A DNA stretch of 64,000 nucleotides from positions 2,914,001 through 2,978,000 of the forward strand of contig NZ_CP049801.1 in NCBI RefSeq assembly GCF_011578045.1, in the 5' to 3' direction. Under the pieces are notes generated by a model. That model made no database searches. It saw only the letters and a program-made list of their open reading frames with translations, and had not been told where the DNA came from. The position numbers were made by a program, and so were the translations under genes. Positions within the stretch are counted from its first letter, which is position 1. Each line of letters opens with the position of its first letter. This document shows, piece by piece, positions 48,648 to 58,308 of the stretch. This stretch comes from Acinetobacter shaoyimingii. Its GTDB lineage: Bacteria; Pseudomonadota; Gammaproteobacteria; Pseudomonadales; Moraxellaceae.

Positions 48648-49418
48648 TTAGGTTGATGAATTTGAAAGCAAATGCTTCACGGCATACATACGATCACGCC
48701 ACATTCTTTTTTGCTTTTTAAACTCAAATGAACGACTTCGATTTTCCTTTTGTTTTCTTGATATTTTGTCAGTAGCGACAGTACCTAAAATATCACTATC
48801 GAGACCATCAGGCTCAACCAATGCCGGCCATACCCCTAAGCCTTTTCCATTTTGGCTTAACCAAGACTGGAAGAAAATATCAACAGGTTGAGTCATAGGT
48901 CTGCATCGTTTGACAAACTCTTCAGCCCCCTTTCTAGACCACACCAATCCCAATCCACGGATAGGAAAATAAAAGGCGTGCCATAGTGTAAAATTATCAA
49001 ATTGAGTTATATCGCGTGATAATTTTTTCTTTTTCGATGCAATATTAATTAAATACCAATCTAGAGATGGATGCTCATGTAGATATTCCAGTAGTCGATT
49101 TAATTTTGTAGAAAAATCATTTGAAATTTTCATATCATCTTCTAAAACAACCAAATAATCCGCATCGGTCGTTAAGAATTTTTCAACGCAACCTACGTGG
49201 CTTAAATAACACCCTAATTCTGAATTCAGTAACCTACGCCCTAAAAGCTGTTGAGTGAGTTCATCATCATAATCCTCAAAATCTGAAAGCGATTTGCCAC
49301 GACCATCATATGCAGAAAAACGCTCAAAGGACCACCCCACTTGATCTAGCTGTGCCTTAGATCTTGAAAATCTTTCAGCACTACCCTCTAAATTTATTAA
49401 ATACGTTACAACTTTCAT
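48648..49418 (-). CDS. Family 25 glycosyltransferase (second copy)
   Basis: 256 residues. GT25 signatures: VVTYLINLEGSAERFSRSKAQL, LNSELGCYLSHVGCVEKFL, YLVVLEDDMKIS with the EDD metal site, and GLGLVWSRKGAEEFVKRC. The first ~100 residues fit the family more typically than the first copy does. A basic C-terminus (KQKENRSRSFEFKKQKRMWRD by its ends) could contact the membrane. It sits in the same place in the second module as the gene at 45705 does in the first, but the two are clearly divergent. Confidence 0.9.
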   Translation of the reverse strand: MKVVTYLINLEGSAERFSRSKAQLDQVGWSFERFSAYDGRGKSLSDFEDYDDELTQQLLGRRLLNSELGCYLSHVGCVEKFLTTDADYLVVLEDDMKISNDFSTKLNRLLEYLHEHPSLDWYLINIASKKKKLSRDITQFDNFTLWHAFYFPIRGLGLVWSRKGAEEFVKRCRPMTQPVDIFFQSWLSQNGKGLGVWPALVEPDGLDSDILGTVATDKISRKQKENRSRSFEFKKQKRMWRDRMYAVKHLLSNSST

Positions 49419-50269
49419 TTCAATTATTCACTACTGAATTTTTCACTGATTTCTAAAGCCTTTAGTACAACGTTTGATATTTTATTACCAGCACATACAA
49501 AACGCTTCATGATATATATTGGATAAATTTTATTAACCTTATGTAATAACATTGATTCCAAATACGTTGAATTTACCTCAAATTTCTAAATACCCATATA
49601 AATTTTAGGAACACAGCAAAGGATTGATCGAAAAATCTCAGGCTGAATCTTTTAATATATATGAATCTTCAATCATTATTTTATCCACAAAAACAAAGAA
49701 ATGCTTATAAAAAATGAATGATTTCAAAATATTATTCATAAAAACATTTTATTTTAATCTCAAATAATCATTTAAAGTACAAATTAATTTAATTAAAAGT
49801 ATAGCCATTTCTCACAAACAAACTGAATACTGCTATTGTTGAATTCTTTGATCAATTTTGTGTTTACAGCTTTAGAACAAGCAACTTTTCTCACCAACAG
49901 ACCGCTTGTTCAGAATTATAAAAAGCGCTTTTTATGCATAAAATTAGACTTGATGAACCTATGATCAGCTTGCTTTCATGACTAAACTTTGAAAATACAT
50001 AGGACTAGAAAATAGATGCTTTTCTTATGCACACAGTCACACAGTCACACAGTCACACAGTCACACAGTACTAAAGACTTCTTGAACCCAGATTTCATCT
50101 GTTATTCATCGATCATATATGCATCAAAAAACAAGGCTTTGTCTAGAAATTCCTAACCTATCAATCCAACATAACTTCATATTATTTCGATATATGACAA
50201 ATGCTCAGCGTGAAATTTTAGCTTATAAAACACCCATAAATCATGTTAAAACAATCGCTTATTTTGAAA
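49419..50269. other. AT-rich gene-free gap with a tandem repeat
   Basis: About 850 bp between two minus-strand genes, with no credible frame on either strand. A short tandem repeat at 50030-50069 is the only clear structure. The GT25 gene's promoter lies in the left part. It may be another scar of gene loss. Confidence 0.5.
50030..50069. repeat. Five perfect copies of an 8-bp repeat
   Basis: CACACAGT five times without interruption. The unit is not a multiple of three, but it lies outside any gene, about 200 bp past the end of the Stealth gene on the minus strand. Slippage is expected to vary the copy number. Confidence 0.92.
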
Positions 50270-51253
50270 TTAATTGAGCATCATTCTTAATGAATTGGGT
50301 AAAAAACCTTTGAATTTTTCATTCATGGAATTGACTACTTTTTCTGCAGCAATTTTACTCAACTGATCAAGGCTCTGGATACATCCATACTTAACATTAG
50401 GGTTGGTGACAGCCTGAACAAAACTATTGACACTTTGTTCATTTTTCAAATATGCAAGCTCAAGATCAGGTTTTAAAATTGCCTGATTATTTTTAATTTT
50501 TAAATGATTCATTAAGGCAATCGGATTGATTTGCTCGATGCTTCTAAACTTAGATTTCAACTGTGTTTGCAAAAGTTCAGGATGATCCAATAAATAATTT
50601 TTGATGATATGACGATCAACAATATGCGGATAATGGTGAATCTCGAAAAACTGTTGAGTAAACCCAATGCGATCTGCACTCAACATTTGTGCAATCATAT
50701 GTTTAGGCTGTAAGGGTTTTCCGAATTTTTTATTTAAAAATTGACGATATTTCAATTTTGTTTTTAAAGCGAAACTATTCCGCCAATGACCATGAATGAT
50801 CATGTTGTTGCCATCAAGAAAATCTTCTAAACCCACTTCTGCATTAAAAAAGAAATCATCATTTAAATAAATAAAATAATCCGATAATCCTTCAATATTC
50901 CAAAGCATTGTTTCTATAGGACGCGTATTGAAGGTGGGAAGATACCCCTCATAACCACGAAATATTTCACGATGATCTACAACACGGATTTTATCGGCTT
51001 CACACAAACCCTGTTTCGCAAATTCATCGATAAACTCAGGTCTTTGTTGATCCGTAACAATATAAATTTTGCCACTAAAAGGCACGTATTTGAGGATCGA
51101 AGCAATGTTGTAATAAATTTCGTCATTACTTGCAAATCGTGTATCGCTAATCGCATCTGAAGCATCCTCACCCGTTAGATATTTGTGACGTTTCTTTTTC
51201 AATTCGACGTCATTACCATCTACCCAAGCTATTACGATGTCTACTCTTTGCAT
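50270..51253 (-). CDS. Stealth-family sugar phosphotransferase
   Basis: 327 residues. Stealth conserved regions are clear: CR1 VDIVIAWVDGND, CR2 NDEIYYNIASILKYVPFSGKI and YIVTDQQRPEF, CR3 FIYLNDDFFFN, and a later HIVDRH region (CR4). Members transfer hexose-1-phosphate (for example GlcNAc-1-P) to make phosphodiester-linked sugars in capsules and LPS. Here it could add a sugar-phosphate to the outer core. It is 34 nt downstream of the GT gene at 51288 on the same strand, probably co-transcribed. Confidence 0.9.
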   Translation of the reverse strand: MQRVDIVIAWVDGNDVELKKKRHKYLTGEDASDAISDTRFASNDEIYYNIASILKYVPFSGKIYIVTDQQRPEFIDEFAKQGLCEADKIRVVDHREIFRGYEGYLPTFNTRPIETMLWNIEGLSDYFIYLNDDFFFNAEVGLEDFLDGNNMIIHGHWRNSFALKTKLKYRQFLNKKFGKPLQPKHMIAQMLSADRIGFTQQFFEIHHYPHIVDRHIIKNYLLDHPELLQTQLKSKFRSIEQINPIALMNHLKIKNNQAILKPDLELAYLKNEQSVNSFVQAVTNPNVKYGCIQSLDQLSKIAAEKVVNSMNEKFKGFLPNSLRMMLN

Positions 51254-51287
51254 TGCTTCAATCCAAATTTATATTGCTAAAACATGA

Positions 51288-52058
51288 TTACTGCCAAGCA
51301 TCTTTAATCCAATCAGAAGGTAAAACATAGCGATACCATTTACCACCGCCACCATTTACCGCATCTGGTGGATTCACTTCACCATGGAAGATAATGATTT
51401 TAGCATCTTGTGGCTTCACTGGCGGCTTAAAGAATGCCAATGGGATCTTTTGTAAGCAATGGTACTTATAGCTTTTGCACCAACTTGCTGGCCAATAGCT
51501 CAGTTTTTTTTCATTATCTACGTACCAAGATAAATATTCTTGCTCATTACGAAACTTTTTACGAATCTCATCAAAATTTTCACGAAAATACGGCAAAATT
51601 CCTGAAAACTCACCTAATTTGAAGCGATAGACTGAGCTGTTCCCAGTAATTCTCCATGGTCGTTTCCAATCATGAATAATCAAAAATTCACCAGGATGGG
51701 TGAAGAAACCATCAATATTATCAACAATAACCACATCTAGATCTAAAAAAAGTGCATTGCCTTTTAGGCCATATAAATCAGGTTCAAACGTTGATAATTT
51801 ATTCCATCCACGTTCTGGGCTGCCTTCTGGTAACGCTAAAGACGGAATTGGAAAACACTCAACTTCAGGAACAATGCCTTCAGTACGATCCGTTAAGCAC
51901 ACCATTTTAAATTCGACTGTGCTATGACGTTTGACCATGTTGTACAAACGATTCACGTATTCTGCACCGTATTTAGTGCCCCACTTCATACAAAGAACAA
52001 TGTTTTGATCTTCAGGATTTGAGCTTTGTGAGCGTGTTACGTTGTCGGTTACCTGCAT
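51288..52058 (-). CDS. Glycosyltransferase with DLD motif
   Basis: About 256 residues from ATG 52058 (GATGAG upstream); an in-frame GTG at 52073 lacks a ribosome site. Signatures: NIVLCMKWGTKYGAEYVNRLY, RGWNKLSTFEPDLYGLKGNALFLDLDVVIVDNID by its ends (metal-binding DLD near residue 110), and IIIFHGEVNPPDA. This GT-A type family is common in LOS core loci of Acinetobacter. It is first of a two-gene unit with the Stealth gene and divergent from ugd. Donor unknown. Confidence 0.82.
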   Translation of the reverse strand: MQVTDNVTRSQSSNPEDQNIVLCMKWGTKYGAEYVNRLYNMVKRHSTVEFKMVCLTDRTEGIVPEVECFPIPSLALPEGSPERGWNKLSTFEPDLYGLKGNALFLDLDVVIVDNIDGFFTHPGEFLIIHDWKRPWRITGNSSVYRFKLGEFSGILPYFRENFDEIRKKFRNEQEYLSWYVDNEKKLSYWPASWCKSYKYHCLQKIPLAFFKPPVKPQDAKIIIFHGEVNPPDAVNGGGGKWYRYVLPSDWIKDAWQ

Positions 52059-52254
52059 GCGGTTCTCATCCACCAGTTTTCTGCCAATATCATACCATTA
52101 AGTGATGAAAAGTTACTGTATTCAAGAATGCATACAGCCAAATTCACAAAAAAAGGATATGATATTATTTGTAATCCGTGTTACAAACTCATTATATTTT
52201 AACTATAAAATGTACCGAGTAAGACCCACTTTAAGATTTTAGAATCAGGTTGAT

Positions 52255-53424
52255 ATGAAAATAGCAGTTGCAGGAACCGGTTATGTCGGTTTATCTAATG
52301 CCATGATCTTTGCACAACATCATGAGGTTATTGCGCTAGACATTTTAGACAGTAAAGTCGAAATGTTAAACAATCGTATCTCCCCAATTCAAGATACGGA
52401 TATATCTGATTTCCTAAAAAATAAAACAATCAACTTTAATGCGACAACCGACAACGTCGCAGCATATACCAATGCAGATTTTATTATTATTGCGACACCT
52501 ACCGATTACGACACCAAAACAAATTACTTTAATACACAAAGTGTTGAGAGTGTGATTAGAGATGTTGTTGCGATCAATCCCAATGCAACAATGATCATCA
52601 AATCCACCGTTCCTGTTGGTTTTACGCAAAAAGCAAAAATCACATATCAAACTGAAAATATTATTTTTTCTCCTGAATTTTTACGTGAAGGTAAAGCATT
52701 GCATGACAATCTTTACCCTTCTCGGATTATCGTCGGTGAAAAATCTGATCGTGCCCAATTGTTTGCAAATATGTTGATTGAAGGCGCAATTAAAAAAGAT
52801 AGTCCGGTTTTATTTACAGATTCAACTGAAGCTGAAGCGATTAAATTATTTGCTAATACTTATTTAGCCATGCGTGTTGCGTATTTCAATGAACTTGATA
52901 CCTATGCACAAATGTTCGGTCTAGATACTCACCAAATTATTGAAGGAGTCTGTTTGGATCAGCGTATTGGCAATCATTACAACAATCCTTCTTTTGGATA
53001 CGGCGGTTATTGTTTACCTAAAGATACAAAACAGCTACTGGCAAATTACAACCATGTTCCAAGTAATTTGATACAAGCTATTGTGGATTCTAACCGTACG
53101 CGTAAAGACTTTATTGCAGATTCGATATTGGCAAAAAATCCAACAACTGTGGGGATTTACCGTTTAGTGATGAAGAGCGGTTCAGACAATTTCCGTGCTT
53201 CTGCCATTCAAGGCGTCATGAAACGTCTTAAGGCAAAAGGCATTGAGGTTGTTGTATTTGAACCCACACTCAAAGAATCTGAATTTTTTAACTCTAAGGT
53301 CATTAATGACTTAGAACAATTTAAACACATGAGTGATGTGATTGTAGCGAATCGCTTATCGTCTGATTTAAGTGATGTTTTTGATAAGGTCTACACTCGA
53401 GATATATTTGGAGGCGACGAATAA
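52255..53424 (+). CDS. ugd: UDP-glucose 6-dehydrogenase
   Basis: 389 residues, the short bacterial form. It oxidises UDP-glucose twice to UDP-glucuronate using NAD. Signatures: [14 protein letters not shown] for NAD binding, [43 protein letters not shown], and the catalytic Cys in [12 protein letters not shown]. It ends in TAA at 53422-53424, overlapping the next gene's probable ATA start, so the two act as a coupled pair making UDP-glucuronate and then its 4-epimer. Confidence 0.97.
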   Translation: MKIAVAGTGYVGLSNAMIFAQHHEVIALDILDSKVEMLNNRISPIQDTDISDFLKNKTINFNATTDNVAAYTNADFIIIATPTDYDTKTNYFNTQSVESVIRDVVAINPNATMIIKSTVPVGFTQKAKITYQTENIIFSPEFLREGKALHDNLYPSRIIVGEKSDRAQLFANMLIEGAIKKDSPVLFTDSTEAEAIKLFANTYLAMRVAYFNELDTYAQMFGLDTHQIIEGVCLDQRIGNHYNNPSFGYGGYCLPKDTKQLLANYNHVPSNLIQAIVDSNRTRKDFIADSILAKNPTTVGIYRLVMKSGSDNFRASAIQGVMKRLKAKGIEVVVFEPTLKESEFFNSKVINDLEQFKHMSDVIVANRLSSDLSDVFDKVYTRDIFGGDE

Positions 53425-54443
53425 AAATTTTAGTCACTGGTGCTGCTGGGTTTATTGGTTTTCATGTTGCAAAAAAATTATTAGAACGTGGTGATGATGT
53501 TATTGGCATCGATAATTATAACGACTACTATGACCCAGCTTTAAAAGAAGCACGTACCGAACAATTAAATAAAATCGCACAACAAAAACAAGCTCATTTC
53601 CTTTTACTCAAAGGCAATATTGCGGATAAACCCTTTATTGAAGATTGTTTTAATCAATATAAATTTGACCGTGTGATTCACTTAGCAGCGCAAGCTGGTA
53701 TTCGTTATTCATTGGATAATCCTTTGAGTTATGTGGAAAGTAATGTCACAGGTTTCACCAATATATTAGAAGCCTGTCGTTATCATAAAATTCCGCATTT
53801 AACTTATGCCAGTACCAGTAGTGTCTATGGTGCCAATACAGAAATGCCCTTTAAAGAGGAGCATCACGTTGACCACCCGATTCAGCTTTACGCTGCAACA
53901 AAGCGTGCAAATGAGCTTTTGGCGCATAGTTATAGTCACTTGTTTAATTTACCCACAACAGGTCTACGCTTTTTTACGGTGTATGGTCCATGGGGTCGTC
54001 CTGACATGGCTTTATTTAAATTCACTCAAAAAATTATTGCGGGTGAAGCCATTCCAGTTTTCAATCATGGCAATCATACACGTGACTTTACTTTTATCGA
54101 TGACATTGCCGAAGGCGTGATTCGTTCAAGTGATCAAATTGCTGAACCCAATCCAGATTGGAATAGTCAGCATCCATCGCCGAATACAAGTTATGCCCCG
54201 TTCAGAATTTTCAACATTGGCAATAATCAACCTGTTCAATTGATTGAATATATTCATGCCATTGAAAAAGCTGTTGGTAAAAAAGCTGTGATGGAATTAC
54301 TGCCTCGTCAGCCTGGTGATGTACTAGATACCTTTGCAGACAGTTCCGCTTTAGAAAAGGCTGTTGGCTATAAGCCTTCGGTTTCTGTAGAAGATGGTGT
54401 GAAACAATTTGTAGATTGGTATCGAGCGTTTTATCAGGTTTAA
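53421..54443 (+). CDS. UDP-glucuronate 4-epimerase-like protein with probable ATA start
   Basis: 340 residues when read from ATA 53421. The frame has the full SDR epimerase: [38 protein letters not shown], the catalytic [18 protein letters not shown] and [12 protein letters not shown]. The sequence from 53421 to 53673 is coding-like, but the first ATG, GTG or TTG in frame is the GTG at 53673, which would remove the whole NAD-binding domain. GGAGG lies 6 nt before ATA. No usual start exists back to the upstream in-frame stop. It probably makes UDP-galacturonate. Confidence 0.82.
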   Translation: MKILVTGAAGFIGFHVAKKLLERGDDVIGIDNYNDYYDPALKEARTEQLNKIAQQKQAHFLLLKGNIADKPFIEDCFNQYKFDRVIHLAAQAGIRYSLDNPLSYVESNVTGFTNILEACRYHKIPHLTYASTSSVYGANTEMPFKEEHHVDHPIQLYAATKRANELLAHSYSHLFNLPTTGLRFFTVYGPWGRPDMALFKFTQKIIAGEAIPVFNHGNHTRDFTFIDDIAEGVIRSSDQIAEPNPDWNSQHPSPNTSYAPFRIFNIGNNQPVQLIEYIHAIEKAVGKKAVMELLPRQPGDVLDTFADSSALEKAVGYKPSVSVEDGVKQFVDWYRAFYQV

Positions 54444-54498
54444 AAAACACATTAAATATATAAATTTCAAACTTTTAAACATCAATTTAAACGTCAAT

Positions 54499-54527
54499 AA
54501 AAAAGGACTCAAATGAGTCCTTTTTTT
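54499..54527. terminator. Bidirectional terminator between the sugar locus and ilvE
   Basis: AAAAAAGGACTC, AAAT loop, GAGTCCTTTTTTT. A strong stem between the convergent epimerase and ilvE genes. It marks the right edge of the locus. Confidence 0.93.
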
Positions 54528-54538
54528 AACGGTAAAAC

Positions 54539-55465
54539 TTATTTTACGTAAGTTAACCAGTGTGCATATTTAGGGTCTTTACCTTGAACCGCATCAAAGT
54601 ATGCTTTTTGGATTTGTGTTGTGATTGGACCACGAACACCTTCACCAATTTGACGATCATCATATTCACGGATTGGCGTCACTTCAGCGGCCGTACCTGT
54701 AAAGAATGCTTCATCTGCGATATAAAATTCATCACGTGTAATACGACGTTCAACCACGTCAAAACCTAAGTCTTTTGCAATTGTGATTACAGTTTGACGT
54801 GTAATACCATCTAACGCACCACCAGCTACATCTGGTGTATGAATCACGCCATCACGCACCAAGAATACGTTTTCACCCGAACCTTGGCATACGTAGCCTT
54901 GTGGGTCTAGGAGCATTGCTTCGTCATAACCTGAATGTGCAACTTCTTGATGCGCAAGAATCGATAAAGTGTAGTTACCAGATGCTTTCGCTTTACACAT
55001 GGTCACGTTTGGATGATGGTGTGTAAACGATGATGTTTTCACACGAATACCCTTTGCCATTGCTTCTTCGCCAAGGTAAGCACCCCAGCTCCATGCTGCT
55101 ACTACGGCATGAATGGTATTATCTGTTGCTGCAATACCGAGTTTTTCAGAACCAATAAAAATAATTGGACGCAAATAGCAAGATGCCAATTTATTTTCAC
55201 GTACCACATCAATTTGAGCTTGTTCTAATGCTGCGTGATCAAATGGAACTTTCATTTGATAGATTTTTGCAGAGTTAAGTAAACGCTTGGTATGCTCTTT
55301 TAGACGGAAGATTGCTGTACCATTTGGTGTTTCATAAGCTCGGACACCTTCAAAAACACCCATACTGTAATGTAGCGTATGAGTAAGTACGTGAGTTTTC
55401 GCCTCACGCCAATCCACTAATTGTCCATCTTGCCAAATAAAACCATCACGATCAGCCAAATTCAT
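54539..55465 (-). CDS. ilvE: Branched-chain amino acid aminotransferase
   Basis: 308 residues, fold-type IV PLP enzyme that makes Leu, Ile and Val from their keto acids. Signatures: GVFEGVRAYET, YLRPIIFIGSEKLG, CKAKASGNYTLSIL with the PLP lysine, and GSGENVFLVRDGVIHTP. In Acinetobacter ilvE is the other flank of the outer-core locus. It starts 26 nt after glnE ends, so the two are probably co-transcribed. Confidence 0.97.
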   Translation of the reverse strand: MNLADRDGFIWQDGQLVDWREAKTHVLTHTLHYSMGVFEGVRAYETPNGTAIFRLKEHTKRLLNSAKIYQMKVPFDHAALEQAQIDVVRENKLASCYLRPIIFIGSEKLGIAATDNTIHAVVAAWSWGAYLGEEAMAKGIRVKTSSFTHHHPNVTMCKAKASGNYTLSILAHQEVAHSGYDEAMLLDPQGYVCQGSGENVFLVRDGVIHTPDVAGGALDGITRQTVITIAKDLGFDVVERRITRDEFYIADEAFFTGTAAEVTPIREYDDRQIGEGVRGPITTQIQKAYFDAVQGKDPKYAHWLTYVK

Positions 55466-55491
55466 GACTTAAACTCCAAATGTATACTCAA

Positions 55492-58242
55492 TTATTCACT
55501 TTCCAACGCGAATGTCGCTGTTGGATCAATCAATCGCTGCCACAAATTACAAACGACCTCTCTGGTATCAAACCACTCGGCTGCACTGACTTGCATATTA
55601 TGATTTGCAAGTGCCAGACGGTGACTCTCGGCGCGTTCGCGAAGATAGGCATGAATCAAGGCTGAAGCATCATCACTGGATAAGCGACCTGCTTTGGCAG
55701 CATCCTCAAGGATTCTTACATTGTCGGAATAATGGGCGAGATCAGCATTCGTCCCACTCCAGGCTAATACTGCATACTGTGCCATAAATTCGATATCAAC
55801 GATACCACCTGCATCCTGTTTTAAATGAAAAATTCCATCTTTTTTTTGTTCTTTTGACGAACCTAAATGATCTTTCATTTTTTGACGCATTTTTAGCACT
55901 TCTTCACGAACGCTACTTTCATCCCGAGGTTGAGTCAGCACACGGCAACGTAAATCTTCAAATTTTTCACGCAGAAATTGTTCCCCAGCAATCGAGCGCG
56001 CGCGGACTAGGGCTTGATGTTCCCACACCCAAGCATTCTTTAATTGATACTGCTCAAACGCTTTTAAACTGGTGACCAACAGTCCTGCCTCACCAGATGG
56101 ACGTAACCGCGTATCTACTTCATAGACACGCCCATCTAAGGTCTGTGTGGTCATGAGTGACATAAACTTTTGCGCAACCCGCATGGCAAATTCAAAGCCA
56201 CTGATCGGCTTAAGCCCATCAGTATCAGCTTGTTCATTCATATAATGAATAAAGACCAAATCTAAATCTGAACCATAACCAAGTTCTATGCCACCGACTT
56301 TTCCATAGCCAATCACGGCAAAAGCATTGTGATCTAAACTACAGCGTTGACCATCTGCATCGAGTGGGTAACCATGTTTTTTGGCAGTAATCTGGTAGGC
56401 CAAATGCAAAGTTGCATTGACTGAGACTTCTGCGATTTCGGTTAAAGCATCCGAGACTTTCATCAGTGGACTTTCAGCCAACACGTCACTGGCTGCAACC
56501 GTTAATACATTGGATTTTTTAAATAATCTTAATACCCGCATTTGATCTTCAACTTGATCAATTTCAATGCGAAGTAATTGTTGTCTCAGTGAATCTTCCA
56601 AATCCTTACGTTTGGGTAATTCAAAATCCATCGATAAAAATTCATCTAAAAGCACAGGATAATGTGTCAATTCTTCACAAATCCAAGGACTCACCGTCGC
56701 CATTTTGACTAGACGTTGCAATGCTCCTTTGCTCTCGATCAACATGACCAAATATACGGTACGGCGCATGACCGATTCGACCAATGGCATGAGTCGAACC
56801 AAAGCCACTTGCGGTTTATCTGACTGCAAAATTGCTTCAATCAAGTGTGGCCAAAATGCTTTTAAACGTTGTACTGCTTTGGCTGGTAATTTTTTTAAAG
56901 CGTGACCATGCCAGAACTCATGCACCAGATTTTTGGAGTTTTCATCAAGCACATCATTGAGTCTTTTTTCTAACTGACTAAAGCTTTCCAATAATGGATC
57001 AGGCTCATTTTCCTTAATCAAATGCTCAAATTGATAAATTACCTTGGCACGTTTTTCATCTAAGGTCTGCATGAAGCTGTCCCAATCAACAAAACCTAAA
57101 GTTTCAACTATTCGATTTCTTTGATCTGGTTCAGCAGGTAGCGATTGAGTCTGTTGATCATTTAATGCCTGAATTGCATGCTCTACACGACGTAAAAATA
57201 AATATGCATCTTCAAGTTCAGCAACGACTTCAGTTTCAAGTAATCCCACCTCTCCCAAATGATGCAAGCTGACTAAACACTGACGGTCTTGTAGCTCAAG
57301 CTTTGAACCCCCATAAATCAGCTGAAAGACTTGAACAATAAATTCGACTTCACGTATACCACCTGCACCAAGCTTAATATCATCTTCAATATTACGACGC
57401 TGAACTTCTCGCTCAATCATCGCTTTCATTTCACGCATGGCTTCAAAGGCACTATAGTCAACATATTTGCGGAACACGAAAGGTCGGGTCATCTCTAAAA
57501 GATCCTCCCCCTCTTTGGTCGGCTCTACAATACGGGCCTTGATCCATGCATAGCGTTCCCACTCACGCCCATGCTGACTGAGATATTTTTCGAGTGCTGC
57601 ATGACTAATCGCAAGAGCTGAACCATCACCCCAAGGACGAAGTCGCATATCAACACGGAAAACAAAACCTTCAGCAGTAATATGATCCAACAAATAAATT
57701 AATTTCTGCCCCCATAAGATGCAGAACTGTTTTACATCAATACATTTACGCCCATTGGTTTCGCCTTGCTCATCAAAGGCAAAGATCAAGTCAATATCAC
57801 TGGATAGATTTAGTTCTTGTGCACCAAGCTTCCCCATGGCAATCACCATGAGATCTTGCGTTTTACCGTTATAACCAATCGGCTCACCATATTTAGCAAC
57901 CAATGGTGCTCGTGCAAATGCTTTCGCTGCAGCAATAGAAGCGTCTGCAAAATCAGAGAGCTCACGTGTTAGAGCCATCACAGAAATGAGTTGATTGGCA
58001 TCTTGCCAGATCCAGCGAAACATAAGTCGTGCACGTAAAATGCGTAGCGCACGCATCCAAGCATTTTCATCTGTTATTGACTCAAGTGCCTGATGAACAC
58101 GTTGATTCATCTCTTGTGTCGTTAATGATTTTTCAAATTGATCAATTGCATAGTCTTGTTCTAATTGAGCTGTATGTAAATTAAGTATTTGTTCTGCATA
58201 CTGACTCGCTCTTAATGTTTTTTGCAATTGTGCAGCGTTCAT
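55492..58242 (-). CDS. glnE: Glutamine synthetase adenylyltransferase/deadenylase
   Basis: 916 residues. A two-headed enzyme that sets glutamine synthetase activity. The N-terminal half (AMGKLGAQELNLSSDIDLIFAF, the adenylyl-removing domain) and the C-terminal half (GYGKVGGIELGYGSDLDLVFIHY, the adenylating domain; both given by family pattern) each have the GS-x-D-x-D motif. A PII-responsive central helical linker (residues ~300-600) joins them. It is upstream of ilvE with a 26-nt gap. Complete and normal in length. Confidence 0.97.
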   Translation of the reverse strand: MNAAQLQKTLRASQYAEQILNLHTAQLEQDYAIDQFEKSLTTQEMNQRVHQALESITDENAWMRALRILRARLMFRWIWQDANQLISVMALTRELSDFADASIAAAKAFARAPLVAKYGEPIGYNGKTQDLMVIAMGKLGAQELNLSSDIDLIFAFDEQGETNGRKCIDVKQFCILWGQKLIYLLDHITAEGFVFRVDMRLRPWGDGSALAISHAALEKYLSQHGREWERYAWIKARIVEPTKEGEDLLEMTRPFVFRKYVDYSAFEAMREMKAMIEREVQRRNIEDDIKLGAGGIREVEFIVQVFQLIYGGSKLELQDRQCLVSLHHLGEVGLLETEVVAELEDAYLFLRRVEHAIQALNDQQTQSLPAEPDQRNRIVETLGFVDWDSFMQTLDEKRAKVIYQFEHLIKENEPDPLLESFSQLEKRLNDVLDENSKNLVHEFWHGHALKKLPAKAVQRLKAFWPHLIEAILQSDKPQVALVRLMPLVESVMRRTVYLVMLIESKGALQRLVKMATVSPWICEELTHYPVLLDEFLSMDFELPKRKDLEDSLRQQLLRIEIDQVEDQMRVLRLFKKSNVLTVAASDVLAESPLMKVSDALTEIAEVSVNATLHLAYQITAKKHGYPLDADGQRCSLDHNAFAVIGYGKVGGIELGYGSDLDLVFIHYMNEQADTDGLKPISGFEFAMRVAQKFMSLMTTQTLDGRVYEVDTRLRPSGEAGLLVTSLKAFEQYQLKNAWVWEHQALVRARSIAGEQFLREKFEDLRCRVLTQPRDESSVREEVLKMRQKMKDHLGSSKEQKKDGIFHLKQDAGGIVDIEFMAQYAVLAWSGTNADLAHYSDNVRILEDAAKAGRLSSDDASALIHAYLRERAESHRLALANHNMQVSAAEWFDTREVVCNLWQRLIDPTATFALESE

Positions 58243-58308
58243 TAAAAAATGCCTTCAAATCAATCTTTATTTTATTTATATCAGCTCAAGCTTTGGTTTT
58301 GGAAAAAA

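Noticed and set aside
53673..54443. Epimerase starting at GTG 53673
   Set aside because: It would remove the whole NAD-binding part, whereas coding sequence clearly continues back to 53421.
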